64,000 bases of DNA from Paraburkholderia aspalathi (GCF_900116445.1 NZ_FPBH01000008.1:186001-250000), one strand, 5' to 3'; positions 9,011 through 18,335 are shown, numbered from the stretch's first letter. Numbers and translations: made by a program. Notes: a model not told the origin generated them from the sequence alone.

Positions 9011-9976
9011 ATGTTGATCATTCCGGAGCAACAGGCGTCCCAACTCGTGTCCGTCGAGGACGCGATCGACGCCGTCGGCGATGCCTTTGCCGCGAGCTAC
9101 GCGGGCAATGCCCGATCGTATCCCGTCGTGCGGGAACAGACTGGCCATGCCGACGCCGTATTCGGTGTGAAAGCCGGCTTTGATGCGTCGCTGCCGGTGC
9201 TCGGTCTCAAGGCCGGTGGTTACTGGCCGGGCAATGCAAAAAGAGGAATGGGCAATCACCAGTCTTCAGTACTTCTGTTTGATGCAGACACCGGTCGCGC
9301 GGTCGCCCTTGTAGGCGCGAACTATCTCACCGGCATTCGCACTGGAGCGGCCAGCGCGCTTGCGACGCGTGGTCTCGCGTCCCCGGACGCGTCGATTCTC
9401 GGTATCGTCGGCACCGGCGTACAGTCGATTCATCAATATCGCGCGACGTGCGCCGTGCGTCCGATCGCGCGTGTGCTGGCGTGGGACCCGAATCCGGACA
9501 ACCTGCGCGCGTTGCGCGACCTGGTCGAGGCGGACGGTCTGCGATTCGATGCGTTGTCCCTCGAGGCGGTCGCGCGTCATGCCGATGTGCTGATTACGGT
9601 AACGCCGTCACATATGCCGCTGATCCGCCGCGAGTGGATTCGCCCAGGTGTCCACATCAACGCAATGGGAGCCGACACAATCGGCAAGCAGGAACTCGAG
9701 GTGGAACTGGTGGCGGCAGCCAGCATCGTCGTTGACGAGATCCAGCAGGCGATCTCGATTGGCGAATGCCAACATGCGTACGCCCGCGGATTGCTCACGG
9801 CGGAAAAACTGAGCCTCACGCTCGGCGGGCTGGTGAGTGGCGCCCAGCAGCGCGGCGCAGCCGACGACATCACGATCTTCGACGGAACCGGCACTGCGCT
9901 GCAGGATCTGGCTGTCGCAGCGCTCGCCTATCGACGCGCGCAAAAAGAAGGGCTGGGGTTTGCATGCGATTTTTGA
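9011..9976 (+). CDS. Ornithine cyclodeaminase / mu-crystallin family NAD(P)-dependent enzyme
   Basis: Family of NAD(P)-binding enzymes that includes ornithine and lysine cyclodeaminase, ketimine and pyrroline-carboxylate reductases, alanine dehydrogenase and iminosuccinate reductase. The start at 9011 (MLIIPEQQASQLVS) is chosen because GCGAGG lies just upstream and the family N-terminus begins there; an earlier in-frame codon at 8954 would add 19 unrelated residues. Visible: substrate-pocket Lys67 in LGLKAGGYWPGN, Arg110 in TGIRTGAASALATR, and the dinucleotide loop GTGVQS at 134-139. Length 321 residues is normal. It is the first of a plus-strand cluster with a permease, SDR, aldehyde dehydrogenase, PLP enzyme and porin, so reduction of an imine formed from an amino acid is more likely than true ornithine cyclodeamination. 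Substrate is not decided by sequence. Confidence 0.88.
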   Translation: MLIIPEQQASQLVSVEDAIDAVGDAFAASYAGNARSYPVVREQTGHADAVFGVKAGFDASLPVLGLKAGGYWPGNAKRGMGNHQSSVLLFDADTGRAVALVGANYLTGIRTGAASALATRGLASPDASILGIVGTGVQSIHQYRATCAVRPIARVLAWDPNPDNLRALRDLVEADGLRFDALSLEAVARHADVLITVTPSHMPLIRREWIRPGVHINAMGADTIGKQELEVELVAAASIVVDEIQQAISIGECQHAYARGLLTAEKLSLTLGGLVSGAQQRGAADDITIFDGTGTALQDLAVAALAYRRAQKEGLGFACDF

Positions 9977-10198
9977 TCGACAGGCGGCCACGTTGATCCA
10001 CGTGTTTATGCTCATTTATGGTGCATCAAGTTCCTTTGACACCGGCAGCGTCGCGCGTGTGCACCACAATGGATCGTCGGCGTTCCCTATTGACGTGTTT
10101 CGCCCGGCACAGCAGTTGCTTCGTTTTGTATCTGCCTTCGCCGGGCACGACTTCATCGGCGTGGGTGTTTTTTCGACTGGAGCGGCTGATTTCTGTCC

Positions 10199-11131
10199 AT
10201 GGAACTGAAGTGGCTTGAAGATCTTTTGACGCTGGCGGCCACGCGCAATTTCTCGCGCACCGCCGAGTTGCGTTTCATGACACAGCCGGCGTTCAGCAGG
10301 CGCGTCAAGATGCTGGAAGAGTGGGTCGGCGTCAGGTTGCTCGATCGCAACGCGCAGCCGATTGCGCTGACCGAAGCGGGTGAACGGTTCCGCGACATTG
10401 CCGAGGAGGTGGCCCGGCAACTCTATCAGGGGCGCGACGAATTGCGTGCGGCAGCGGAGGGACTCGCGAGTACGGTCAAGTTTGTCGCGACACACAGCCT
10501 TTCGCTGACGTTTTTCCCCCAGTGGATCAGCGCTTCTGAAAAAGCGGGGGAAGTGCTGAAGTTCCGGCTCGATACCGGGCATGCGAATGCGTGTGTGCAG
10601 ATGATGCTCCAGGGTACGAGCCACTTCATGCTGTGCCATACACATCCTTCTGTCGATATTGGCCTCGACCCCAAGCAGTTTCTCGTCTATCGCGTTGGCT
10701 TCGACCGCTTGTTGCCGTTGTCGCGGCCCGGTGCCGACAATGAGCCGCTCGATTCTCTGGACGGTGCGCCTGCGCATCACTGCCGGTACCTTGCGTATGC
10801 CGAAACGTCTGCCATCGGTCGTGCGGTGGAGAACCTGTTGCGTACCTCGCCCGCAGCCAATCGGCTCGACCGCGTCTTCGTCTCGCCGCTCGCCGGTGTG
10901 CTGAACTCGATGGTGCGCGACGGGCGCGGACTTGCGTGGCTGCCGCAGAGCCAGGTTGGTCGCGAGCTCGAATCGGGGGAACTGGTCCGCGCGGGCTCTT
11001 CCGAATGGGATCTCGATGTCGACATCACGCTGTTCCGTCCACGTGCTCGCTTGCCCAGCAGCGCCGAAGCATTCTGGGAAACGCTAACAGCCACTTCCGC
11101 AACCAATACGGTTCAGCCGGCTGCTGCCTGA
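10199..11131 (+). CDS. LysR-family transcriptional regulator (HypT-like)
   Basis: DNA-binding regulator of 310 residues with an N-terminal winged helix-turn-helix (KWLEDLLTLAATRNFSRTAE followed by QPAFSRRVKMLEEWVGVRLL) and a C-terminal effector domain. The opening KWLEDLLTL, the AthSLSL segment after the linker helix and the late GRGLAWLP resemble the HypT/YjiE branch more than the classical catabolic LysR branch; that subfamily placement is from memory. It sits inside the catabolic cluster, between the ornithine-cyclodeaminase-like gene (222 bp gap) and the APC permease (217 bp gap), and is therefore the probable local regulator. The direction is the same as the genes it would control, unlike most LysR genes, which diverge from their targets. 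Confidence 0.9.
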   Translation: MELKWLEDLLTLAATRNFSRTAELRFMTQPAFSRRVKMLEEWVGVRLLDRNAQPIALTEAGERFRDIAEEVARQLYQGRDELRAAAEGLASTVKFVATHSLSLTFFPQWISASEKAGEVLKFRLDTGHANACVQMMLQGTSHFMLCHTHPSVDIGLDPKQFLVYRVGFDRLLPLSRPGADNEPLDSLDGAPAHHCRYLAYAETSAIGRAVENLLRTSPAANRLDRVFVSPLAGVLNSMVRDGRGLAWLPQSQVGRELESGELVRAGSSEWDLDVDITLFRPRARLPSSAEAFWETLTATSATNTVQPAAA

Positions 11132-11348
11132 GTCGCTGAAAGCGCAAGCTGCCGTTCAGGTCGCCGCAATACCTCATCGCAATCGACAGGTCCGGTCGCG
11201 AAGTCTCTGTTCATCCCCATCCGAATAAGTCATACGTATACGCCATAGCGCCATGCTCGCTCAGCATCGCGTGATCGAATTTCGGCATTGGATTGCAATT
11301 TTGTGGCCACCTACGATGCGCTCAAGTTGACCTGACTGGAGCAATTCG

Positions 11349-12893
11349 ATGACTACGAAAGAGGTGAGCGCGAGTGCAGAGGCCGATGGCCTCAAGCGCA
11401 ACGCGTTGGGATTGATCAGTGCGATGGGCATGTCCCTCGCGTTCATCTCGCCGACCATCGGCGTGATGTTTATATCGGCGTTGATCGGCGGCAAGGCCGG
11501 CGTGTCTTCGCCATTTGTGTTCGTGCTAGGGACCGCTGGCATTGCGCTCATGGCATTGACGATCGCGGAATTCGCCAAGCGCGTCACGTCAGCGGGCGGC
11601 TTCTACAAGTTCATTACGCTGGGTCTTGGACCCGAAGCCGGTTTTGCAGCCGGGATGCTGATGCTGTTCGCGTACGCGCTGCAAAGCCCGATCAATACGA
11701 ATCTGTTCGGCGGTTTTCTCAGCAACGCACTTCGGAATGACTTCGGCATCACGGTGCCGTGGTGGGCGTTGATGATCGGCGTCGTGGTCCTGGTCGGTAT
11801 TCTCGCGTGGTATTCGGTCCATGCGTCGATGCAATTCGACGTCGCGCTGCTGATTGCCGAAGTCGTGGTGGTGGGTGGCTTGTTGATCGTCATCGTGTTC
11901 AAGGGCGGCGATGCGGGTCAGGTGCCGGAAAGTTTTTCGCCGATGCACGCGGATCAGGGATTCGGCGGTATCGGGCAGGCATTCGTCTTTATCGTCATGG
12001 CGTTTTTCGGCTTCGAATCGTGCCTGACCGTGGCGGAGGAATGCCGTAATCCACGTCGCAATCTGCCGATCGCGCTGATTGGGTCGGTGGTGCTCGCTGG
12101 CTTGTGGTTCACATTCGCGATGTATTCGATCGTGGTGGGCTACGGCTCGGCGCACATGGACAAGCTGGCCAATTCTCAGGAGCCGATTCACGACCTCGCC
12201 GTGCGCTACCTTGGGCACATGTACGGCAATCTCGTCGATCTCGCGGCCGTCTCTGCCATCGTCGCCGTCGTGCTTGCCATCCATACCGCCAATTTCCGCG
12301 TGTTGTATTCGCTGGGCCGCGATGGGCTGCTTCACAAGGCGCTCGGCCGTACTCATCCGAAGCACAAGACGCCTCACGTCGCGATTATCGTGTACTCGAT
12401 CCTGACCCTCGTGGTGGGTATTGGTGCGGGATTCTGGTGGGACCCGATGTCCGCGTTCGGCAATCTCGGCTATCTGTCGTCACTCGGCATGCTGCCCATC
12501 CTGATTCTCACCAACGTCGCATTGCCCGTGTTCATGTGGAAGCGCTATCGCGCTGAGTTTTCGCTGGTGCTGCATGTCGCGTTCCCCGTTATCTCCAATG
12601 TCATTTTCCTGGCAGCGATCTGGCTGAACGTTCATCCGTGGCCTGCTGCGCCATTGACCGCGTTCCCGTGGATTGTCGTGGCCGTGATCGTGCTCGCCGC
12701 GTTGTGGGGCCGGCGACTGAAGCGCCGCGGCTCGCCGGCGTTCTATCGCCTGGGCGCAGTGCTCTTCATTGAGGGCGATGCGATTCCGGAAATGGTGGAC
12801 GTCGAAATCGAATCGCTCGATGAACTGCCGCATGGCTCGGCAACCATGCATGGCGCTGATAAGGCACTTGGCTACGGCAACGAAGCGGCCTGA
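11349..12893 (+). CDS. APC-superfamily amino acid/amine permease
   Basis: Inner-membrane secondary transporter of 514 residues with about twelve to fourteen hydrophobic segments. The first helix region contains GLISAMGMSLAFISPTIGVM, corresponding to the conserved glycine-rich substrate-contact segment of APC transporters, and EFAKRVTSAGGFYKF follows at the start of helix 3. A GGAG lies 8 nt before the ATG. The C-terminal 45 or so residues are hydrophilic and acidic. Among the cluster genes this is the obvious uptake step, importing the amino acid or amine that the PLP enzyme, SDR and aldehyde dehydrogenase then process. Specificity cannot be read from the sequence. Confidence 0.92.
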   Translation: MTTKEVSASAEADGLKRNALGLISAMGMSLAFISPTIGVMFISALIGGKAGVSSPFVFVLGTAGIALMALTIAEFAKRVTSAGGFYKFITLGLGPEAGFAAGMLMLFAYALQSPINTNLFGGFLSNALRNDFGITVPWWALMIGVVVLVGILAWYSVHASMQFDVALLIAEVVVVGGLLIVIVFKGGDAGQVPESFSPMHADQGFGGIGQAFVFIVMAFFGFESCLTVAEECRNPRRNLPIALIGSVVLAGLWFTFAMYSIVVGYGSAHMDKLANSQEPIHDLAVRYLGHMYGNLVDLAAVSAIVAVVLAIHTANFRVLYSLGRDGLLHKALGRTHPKHKTPHVAIIVYSILTLVVGIGAGFWWDPMSAFGNLGYLSSLGMLPILILTNVALPVFMWKRYRAEFSLVLHVAFPVISNVIFLAAIWLNVHPWPAAPLTAFPWIVVAVIVLAALWGRRLKRRGSPAFYRLGAVLFIEGDAIPEMVDVEIESLDELPHGSATMHGADKALGYGNEAA

Positions 12894-12950
12894 AATTTTC
12901 TTCGCCACGTAGAGGTGTGTGCGTGGCGTGTAGCAACCAACCAGAGAACT

Positions 12951-13715
12951 ATGATGGGCAGACTGAATGGTAAGAGCGCGCTGATTACCGGCGGCGCGTC
13001 AGGCATAGGTAGGGCGATTGCGCAATTGTTCGCCGAGGAGGGCGCCCGCGTCGTGATTACCGACATCAACACGGCGGCGCTTACTGCGGCGGTCGACGAG
13101 TTGGCGCAATACGGCACAGTGTCCGGTTGCACAGGCGACGTGCGTTCGATGGCGGATGCCGGCTACATGGTAGGGCACGCTGTCGATGAGCATGGCGGCC
13201 TCGACATCCTCGTATGCAATGCGGGCATTACCAGCGTGATGCCGATCGAGAAACTATCCGAGGACGAGTGGGACGCGGTTCTGACCACCAACGTCAAAGG
13301 CATGTTCACGATGGTCAAGCACGCCGTACCCAAGATGATCGAGCGCGGCGGCGGCAAGATCATTACGCTCGGCTCGGAGATGGGCATCGTCGCGGTCCCT
13401 GAGTCACCGGCATATAACGCCAGCAAGGGCGCGGTAATGATGTTCACAAAATCGATCGCGCTCGACCTGATCCGCCACAACATTCGCGTCAACGCGTTGT
13501 GTCCCGGCATTACGCGTACGCCGCTGCTGCAGGCGGAAGTCGACAACAGCCTCGACCCGGCGAAGACCGCCGCGGCTCAGGCATCGTGGGCGCCGATCAT
13601 GCGTGTCGCCGACGCGCGCGAAATCGCCTATGGCGCACTTTTTCTGGCCAGCGACGAAAGCTCGTTCGCGGTCGGCACCAATCTCGTGCTCGACGGCGGC
13701 TTTACCGCGCGTTAG
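12951..13715 (+). CDS. Short-chain dehydrogenase/reductase (SDR)
   Basis: Classical NAD(P)-dependent SDR of 254 residues. Cofactor loop TGGASGIG at about 13-20, NAG at 90-92, catalytic Ser142, Tyr155 and Lys159 (YNASK) are all present, so it should be active. Asp38 after the second beta strand (VVITDIN) favours NAD(H) over NADP(H). The ATG at 12951 is preferred over an in-frame GTG at 12915 because the family N-terminus starts at MGRLNGKSALITGG. It lies 57 bp after the permease gene and 72 bp before the aldehyde dehydrogenase gene, the same strand, so probably one transcript. It likely oxidises a hydroxyl group of the imported compound or reduces its keto form. Confidence 0.92.
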   Translation: MMGRLNGKSALITGGASGIGRAIAQLFAEEGARVVITDINTAALTAAVDELAQYGTVSGCTGDVRSMADAGYMVGHAVDEHGGLDILVCNAGITSVMPIEKLSEDEWDAVLTTNVKGMFTMVKHAVPKMIERGGGKIITLGSEMGIVAVPESPAYNASKGAVMMFTKSIALDLIRHNIRVNALCPGITRTPLLQAEVDNSLDPAKTAAAQASWAPIMRVADAREIAYGALFLASDESSFAVGTNLVLDGGFTAR

Positions 13716-13787
13716 GCATCCCAGGCATTCCCGCAATGTTCGGCCGCTCATGCGGCGGCCGGCTTACGCCCCTACAGGAGTCACACA

Positions 13788-15218
13788 ATGAAACAGACGG
13801 CAGCCTTTATCGACGCGGAGTCGGTCGAAACACTCAACACGGCTGCGGTGCTGGACCCGTCCAGCGGCAAGGCGATCGCCCAAACAGCGGATTGTGGTCC
13901 CGACGAAATCGATCGCGCCGTGCGCGCGGCCCGGCGCGCGTCGCGGCAATGGCGCAGAGTCGCGGTTGCCGAGCGTGCGCGCATTCTGCGGCGCATCGCC
14001 GAACTGATCAAGCGTGACGAGGCGGATCTCGCGCGTCTCGAAGCGTTGCAAACCGGCAAGCCGTTGAAGCAGGCGCGACGCGACGCGGAACTCACCGCCC
14101 GGTATTTCGACTTCTACGCCAGTGCGGTGGAAACACACTACGGTTCATCGATTCCGCTGAATGCGGACACGATGATCTTCACGGAGTGGGAGCCGCATGG
14201 CGTGACGGCGCACGTGATCCCGTGGAATTACCCGATGCAGATTTTCGCGCGCACGATTGCACCGGCGCTCGCGATGGGCAACTGCTGCGTATTGAAGCCC
14301 GCGGAAGAGGCGCCGTTGACCGCTGTGCGGCTCGCGTCGCTCGCATTCGAAGCAGGCCTGCCCGCCGGCGCTCTCAATGTCGTAACCGGGTACGGTGAGA
14401 CCGCGGGTGCGGCATTGACGGGTCACGACGATATCGACCACATCTCATTCACCGGCTCGGTCGAAGTGGGGCGCATCATCGCCCACGCAGCGGCGAACCG
14501 CGTGATTCCCGCGACGATGGAACTGGGCGGCAAGTCGCCTAATATCGTGTTCGCCGATGCGGATCTCGAACGCACGGTGCCGGGTGTGATCAATGCGATC
14601 CTGCAAAACGCAGGTCAGACATGCTCAGCCGGCTCACGGCTGCTGGTCCACGAAAGCGTGCACGACGTGATGGTGGCGCGCATTGCGCAGGCCTTCGGCA
14701 ACGTGGAGATCGGTCCCGCGTTGAACGACCCTGCACTGGGTCCGCTGATTTCGAAGACTCAGCGCGGCCGCGTCATGTCGTTCGTCGAACGGGCTCGCAG
14801 TCACGGCGCAAAAATCGTTGTCGGCGGCGATGCACTCAACGGCGGTGTGCTGGGCGACGGCTTTTTTTTCCAACCGACGCTGATCGACAACGTCGATCCG
14901 TACAGCGCGATCGGTCAGGAAGAAGTATTCGGTCCTGTGCTGGCCGTCACGCCGTTCCGCGATATCGAAGAAGCCGTGCGTCTCGCGAATGGTACCGACT
15001 ACGGTCTTGTCGCCGGCGTATGGACGCGCGACATCGGCACCGCGCACCGGATGATCCGGGAAGTGCTGGCCGGACAGGTCTTCGTCAATACGTATGGCGC
15101 ATCCGGCGGCGTCGAGCTGCCGTTCGGCGGCTTCAAACGCTCGGGCTACGGCCGCGAAAAAGGGGCGGAGGGGCTGCGTAGTTTTGCGCAGATCAAGACC
15201 GGTGTCGTCGCGCTGTAA
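13788..15218 (+). CDS. NAD(P)-dependent aldehyde dehydrogenase
   Basis: Aldehyde dehydrogenase of 476 residues, slightly shorter than betaine- or aminobutyraldehyde dehydrogenases, its nearest relatives by appearance. Catalytic Cys279 (NAGQTCSAGS), general base Glu245 (MELGGKSPN) and the oxyanion Asn in PWNYPMQ are all visible. A strong AGGAG precedes the ATG. It follows the SDR and is followed immediately by the PLP-enzyme gene. In this context it would oxidise the aldehyde released by aldol cleavage or deamination to the carboxylic acid, with NAD(P)H formed in the cytoplasm. Confidence 0.94.
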   Translation: MKQTAAFIDAESVETLNTAAVLDPSSGKAIAQTADCGPDEIDRAVRAARRASRQWRRVAVAERARILRRIAELIKRDEADLARLEALQTGKPLKQARRDAELTARYFDFYASAVETHYGSSIPLNADTMIFTEWEPHGVTAHVIPWNYPMQIFARTIAPALAMGNCCVLKPAEEAPLTAVRLASLAFEAGLPAGALNVVTGYGETAGAALTGHDDIDHISFTGSVEVGRIIAHAAANRVIPATMELGGKSPNIVFADADLERTVPGVINAILQNAGQTCSAGSRLLVHESVHDVMVARIAQAFGNVEIGPALNDPALGPLISKTQRGRVMSFVERARSHGAKIVVGGDALNGGVLGDGFFFQPTLIDNVDPYSAIGQEEVFGPVLAVTPFRDIEEAVRLANGTDYGLVAGVWTRDIGTAHRMIREVLAGQVFVNTYGASGGVELPFGGFKRSGYGREKGAEGLRSFAQIKTGVVAL

Positions 15219-15248
15219 GTGCGTTCACTTCTTTCTACATTCCGACTC

Positions 15249-16466
15249 ATGACCAGCATCATGCCCGCACCGCGCTTGCGCGGTGAGCCGACTATCGTCG
15301 GTGATTCGCAATACGTTCCTGCTGCTAGCCGATCAATCGAACATCTGGCTACGCCGGCGCTACTGCTCGACGAAAGCCGGATGGCCCGCAACATCGCCCG
15401 TCTGCGAGGGCGGCTCGCGGGGCTCGGTGTCAACCTGCGTCCGCACCTGAAAACGGGGAAGTCGCTCGACGTTGCTCGCCGTGTCATGGATGGCCCAGCC
15501 GGCCCCGCAACGGTGTCGACGTTGCGCGAGGCCGAGCAATTCGCGGAGGGCGGCGTGCGCGACATCCTCTATGCCGTCGGTATCGCGCCGGGCAAGCTCG
15601 AGCGCGTGACGGCATTACGCCGGCGCGGGGTCGATCTGTCGGTGGTGGTCGACAGCCTGGATGCCGCCCACGCGGTTGCGAAGCAGTCACGCATCAGTCG
15701 CGATCCTATTCCCACGTTGATCGAGATCGACTCGGACGGTCATCGTGCTGGCGTAAGCCGCAAAGCGTCTGAGCAACTGGTGGCTATCGGTCGCGTGCTG
15801 CATGAGGGTGGCGCGCTGTTGCGCGGCGTCATGACCCATGCGGGGGAATCGTACGCGTGCGACACCGTCGAAGCGATCAGCGAGATGGCCGAGCGCGAAC
15901 GTGCGGAAGCGGTTGCGTGTGCAACCGTGTTGCGCGATGCGGGTCTTCCCGCGCCGGTAGTGAGCGTGGGGTCGACGCCGACGGCCCACTTCGCGCGTGA
16001 TCTGAGCGGTGTTACGGAAGTGCGCGCCGGGGTGTTCGTCTTCTTCGATCTCGTGATGGCGGGCCTCAACGTGTGCACCGTCGATGACATCGCGCTCAGC
16101 GTGCTCGCGACCGTGATCGGCCATCAACCCGACAAGGGCTGGATTCTGGTCGATGCGGGCTGGATGGCGATGTCGCGCGATCGCGGCACAGCATCGCAGA
16201 AGCTCGATCAGGGCTACGGCGTGGTCTGCGATGTGAATGGTGTGCCGTACCCCGGCCTGATCATGGCCCAGGCGAATCAGGAGCAGGGCATTCTCGCGCT
16301 GCGCAGCGGGGCGGACGCGCAGTTACCGCAACTGCCCATCGGCTCGCTGGTGCGCATTCTGCCCAATCACGCGTGCCCGACCGCCGCCCAGCACGATCAC
16401 TACAAGGTGATACGGACTGGATCGCGCGAGATTGTCGACCAATGGTCGAGATTCAGGGGATGGTGA
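15249..16466 (+). CDS. Fold-type III PLP enzyme of the D-threonine aldolase / D-serine dehydratase (DSD1) family
   Basis: PLP- and metal-dependent enzyme acting on D-hydroxy amino acids, alanine-racemase-like N-terminal barrel plus C-terminal metal-binding domain. Internal-aldimine Lys68 lies in RPHLKTGK (usual form RPHxKTHK). The metal site near residue 374 reads HACPT, that is His-x-Cys; from memory, His-x-Cys is the zinc site of eukaryotic D-serine dehydratase, while D-threonine aldolase uses His-x-Asp. The start is uncertain: GTG at 15219 directly after the previous stop, or ATG at 15249 or 15261, none with a good ribosome site; conserved sequence begins near residue 29 from 15249. It would split or dehydrate a beta-hydroxy amino acid, feeding the neighbouring aldehyde dehydrogenase or ornithine-cyclodeaminase-like enzyme. 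Confidence 0.87.
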   Translation: MTSIMPAPRLRGEPTIVGDSQYVPAASRSIEHLATPALLLDESRMARNIARLRGRLAGLGVNLRPHLKTGKSLDVARRVMDGPAGPATVSTLREAEQFAEGGVRDILYAVGIAPGKLERVTALRRRGVDLSVVVDSLDAAHAVAKQSRISRDPIPTLIEIDSDGHRAGVSRKASEQLVAIGRVLHEGGALLRGVMTHAGESYACDTVEAISEMAERERAEAVACATVLRDAGLPAPVVSVGSTPTAHFARDLSGVTEVRAGVFVFFDLVMAGLNVCTVDDIALSVLATVIGHQPDKGWILVDAGWMAMSRDRGTASQKLDQGYGVVCDVNGVPYPGLIMAQANQEQGILALRSGADAQLPQLPIGSLVRILPNHACPTAAQHDHYKVIRTGSREIVDQWSRFRGW

Positions 16467-16519
16467 AGATGCAGCCACATTGGACAGACGCAGTTTAAAT
16501 TCAACGAAGAAGAGATCAG

Positions 16520-17698
16520 ATGAAGATAAAACTTCTGGCGGCGCTTGCCTGTAGCGCGTTGGCCAGTGCCGCACAGGCGCAGAGCAGCGTGACGCTGTAC
16601 GGCACGCTCGATACCGCCATCGGCTACGTGAGCAATCTGCCGAAAGCGAATGGCGGGACGGGCAGCGCGTTCCAGATGATAAACGGGACGCTGAGCGCCA
16701 ACTCCTGGGGCTTGAAGGGCACGGAAGACCTGGGCGGCGGACTCTCCGCGGTCTTCAGGCTCGAAAACGGCTTTGTTCTTAGCAACGGTGCCCTGAACAA
16801 CAACGGGCGGGAGTTCGGTCGCGTGGCGACTGTCGGTCTGGCGAGCGTTCCGCTTGGCACTGTCACGCTCGGCCGGCAATTCGATCCGCTGGTCGACCTC
16901 ATCGAACCGCTGACGGAAGACGCGATATTCGGGTCGGCGTTTGCGACTCCGGGCGATCTCGACAACTACGACGAAAGCCTTGGCGTCAATAATGCCGTGA
17001 AGTATGTGAGCCCGAGTTACGCGGGTTTTCAGTGGGAAGGAATGTATGCGCTCGGCGGAGTTGCGGGCGGCGCGTCGAGCGGTCAGACCTATGCGCTTGC
17101 AGCGGCATATGCGAACGGTCCGCTGAATCTTGCCGCCGGGTACCTTCACGCGAACTTCGCGAACGATTTCGTGTTGACCAGCAGCGGTGTGTCGCTCGCA
17201 CCGGGCGCCAGCGCGCCGACAACCGACAACCCCTATTTTTCGAGTATCAATCGCGGACTGTTCTCGGCGAAGTCGGTGAGCATGATTCGCGCGGCCGCGA
17301 GTTATCAACTCGGCTTGTTCCAGTTCGGCGCGGCATACAGCAATGTCGCATACGGAGAAGGATCGCTGTCGGCCGACACCCACTTTAACAACGCTACGGT
17401 CTATGTGAACTACAAACCGGTTCCCACGACGACACTGGGCGTCGGCTACAACTTCACCAAGGGCGACGGCGGTGCGCAAACCGACGCGACCTACAATCAG
17501 GTTAGCCTGGGCGCCGACTACACTTTCTCGAAGCGTACGGACGTCTACGCACTCGCTGCATATCAGAAGGCATCTGGTCGAACGGCTGACGGCACGGGCG
17601 GCAGTATGGCAGCTACCGCATCGATCGGCTCCTATGGCCTCGATTCGGGTAAGAACTCGGAGACGATGGTCCTGCTCGGCGTGCGGCATCAGTTCTAA
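16520..17698 (+). CDS. Gram-negative general porin (Burkholderia type)
   Basis: Outer-membrane trimeric beta-barrel of 392 residues. A clean signal peptide (MKIKLLAALACSALASAAQA) is followed by the mature start QSSVTLYGTLDTAIGY, the hallmark of betaproteobacterial porins, then alternating beta strands and Gly/Asn-rich turns, and it ends in the C-terminal aromatic signature RHQF used for barrel assembly. AGAG lies shortly before the ATG. It is the last gene of the catabolic cluster and is followed by a hairpin terminator, so it probably gives the substrate entry through the outer membrane. Confidence 0.94.
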   Translation: MKIKLLAALACSALASAAQAQSSVTLYGTLDTAIGYVSNLPKANGGTGSAFQMINGTLSANSWGLKGTEDLGGGLSAVFRLENGFVLSNGALNNNGREFGRVATVGLASVPLGTVTLGRQFDPLVDLIEPLTEDAIFGSAFATPGDLDNYDESLGVNNAVKYVSPSYAGFQWEGMYALGGVAGGASSGQTYALAAAYANGPLNLAAGYLHANFANDFVLTSSGVSLAPGASAPTTDNPYFSSINRGLFSAKSVSMIRAAASYQLGLFQFGAAYSNVAYGEGSLSADTHFNNATVYVNYKPVPTTTLGVGYNFTKGDGGAQTDATYNQVSLGADYTFSKRTDVYALAAYQKASGRTADGTGGSMAATASIGSYGLDSGKNSETMVLLGVRHQF

Positions 17699-17711
17699 AG
17701 CGCAGCGCTCT

Positions 17712-17757
17712 CGCTTGCGTGGCTTTCGCGATCGTGAACCCACGCAAGCGCTTTGTC
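17712..17757 (+). terminator. Probable intrinsic terminator after the porin gene
   Basis: Perfect 11-bp inverted repeat CGCTTGCGTGG (17712-17722) and CCACGCAAGCG (17740-17750) with a 17-nt loop, 13 bp after the porin stop. Only a weak T tract (CTTTGT) follows, so efficiency is uncertain. Confidence 0.6.
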
Positions 17758-17760
17758 GCG

Positions 17761-18335
17761 TGAATGATTATTGATAACGCTTCAATTCACATTCGAGACG
17801 AGTGATGAAATCAGGAAAGACATCGCCAATTATTGGCACGCATGCCCACGCTCCTGATTTAATTAACGCTATTCCACACAAAGATAAGGTTAAGTTAAGG
17901 TTGTTTATAAAATAAAAAAACGTTTTTTGGATGTGCTGGATAAAAACATATCATTCATAAGGGTATGCGAAAAAATAATAAATTCAGTTGAAATTATTCG
18001 AACTGGATAAAGCGTACACAGCGCCACCACGCACGGGGCGTACGCAAGACGCTGCAAGCGTGGCACGGCGTCATTGTTGAGAAAAGGGCAATGCCGCAAG
18101 ACCCACGGCAGATTTTCCCCACGAAATTCAGAACGATCTTTCAATTCACATTTCCGTCATTGAATCTGCGATTTCCTGTCGAATAAATTCGCGTCAACTG
18201 TCAACTTTATTTTTGTAATTTTTGTTGTCTAAGTGAATTCAGTGACTATTGAAATGATAGAAAAAAGAGATTGGATAATAGAATGTCTGAGTAATAGGAT
18301 TCCTCCGGTTTCCCCCCATGAACCAGGAATACAAC
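17761..18335. other. AT-rich intergenic region upstream of katB
   Basis: About 575 bp of strikingly AT-rich sequence, unlike the surrounding coding DNA, with several runs of A and T around 17885-17995 and 18195-18235. I see no conserved gene; a 79-codon minus-strand frame at 17905-18144 has no recognisable features. The 3' part holds a candidate OxyR core (listed separately) and -10-like hexamers near 18274-18284. The composition fits a bent promoter region bound by nucleoid proteins, or an old insertion; neither is proven. Confidence 0.4.
18246..18260 (+). promoter_or_regulatory. Candidate OxyR core site upstream of katB
   Basis: CTAT-N7-ATAG, the spacing of the central part of the OxyR tetramer site (ATAG..CTAT N7 ATAG..CTAT). 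It lies 76 bp before the proposed GTG start and about 15-20 bp before the -10-like sequence GATAATAGAAT at 18274. The two outer tetrads do not match, so it is only half of a consensus. Confidence 0.33.

Noticed and set aside
17905..18144. Minus-strand frame of 79 codons upstream of katB
   Set aside because: AT-rich region, no ribosome site, no recognisable family, odd composition.
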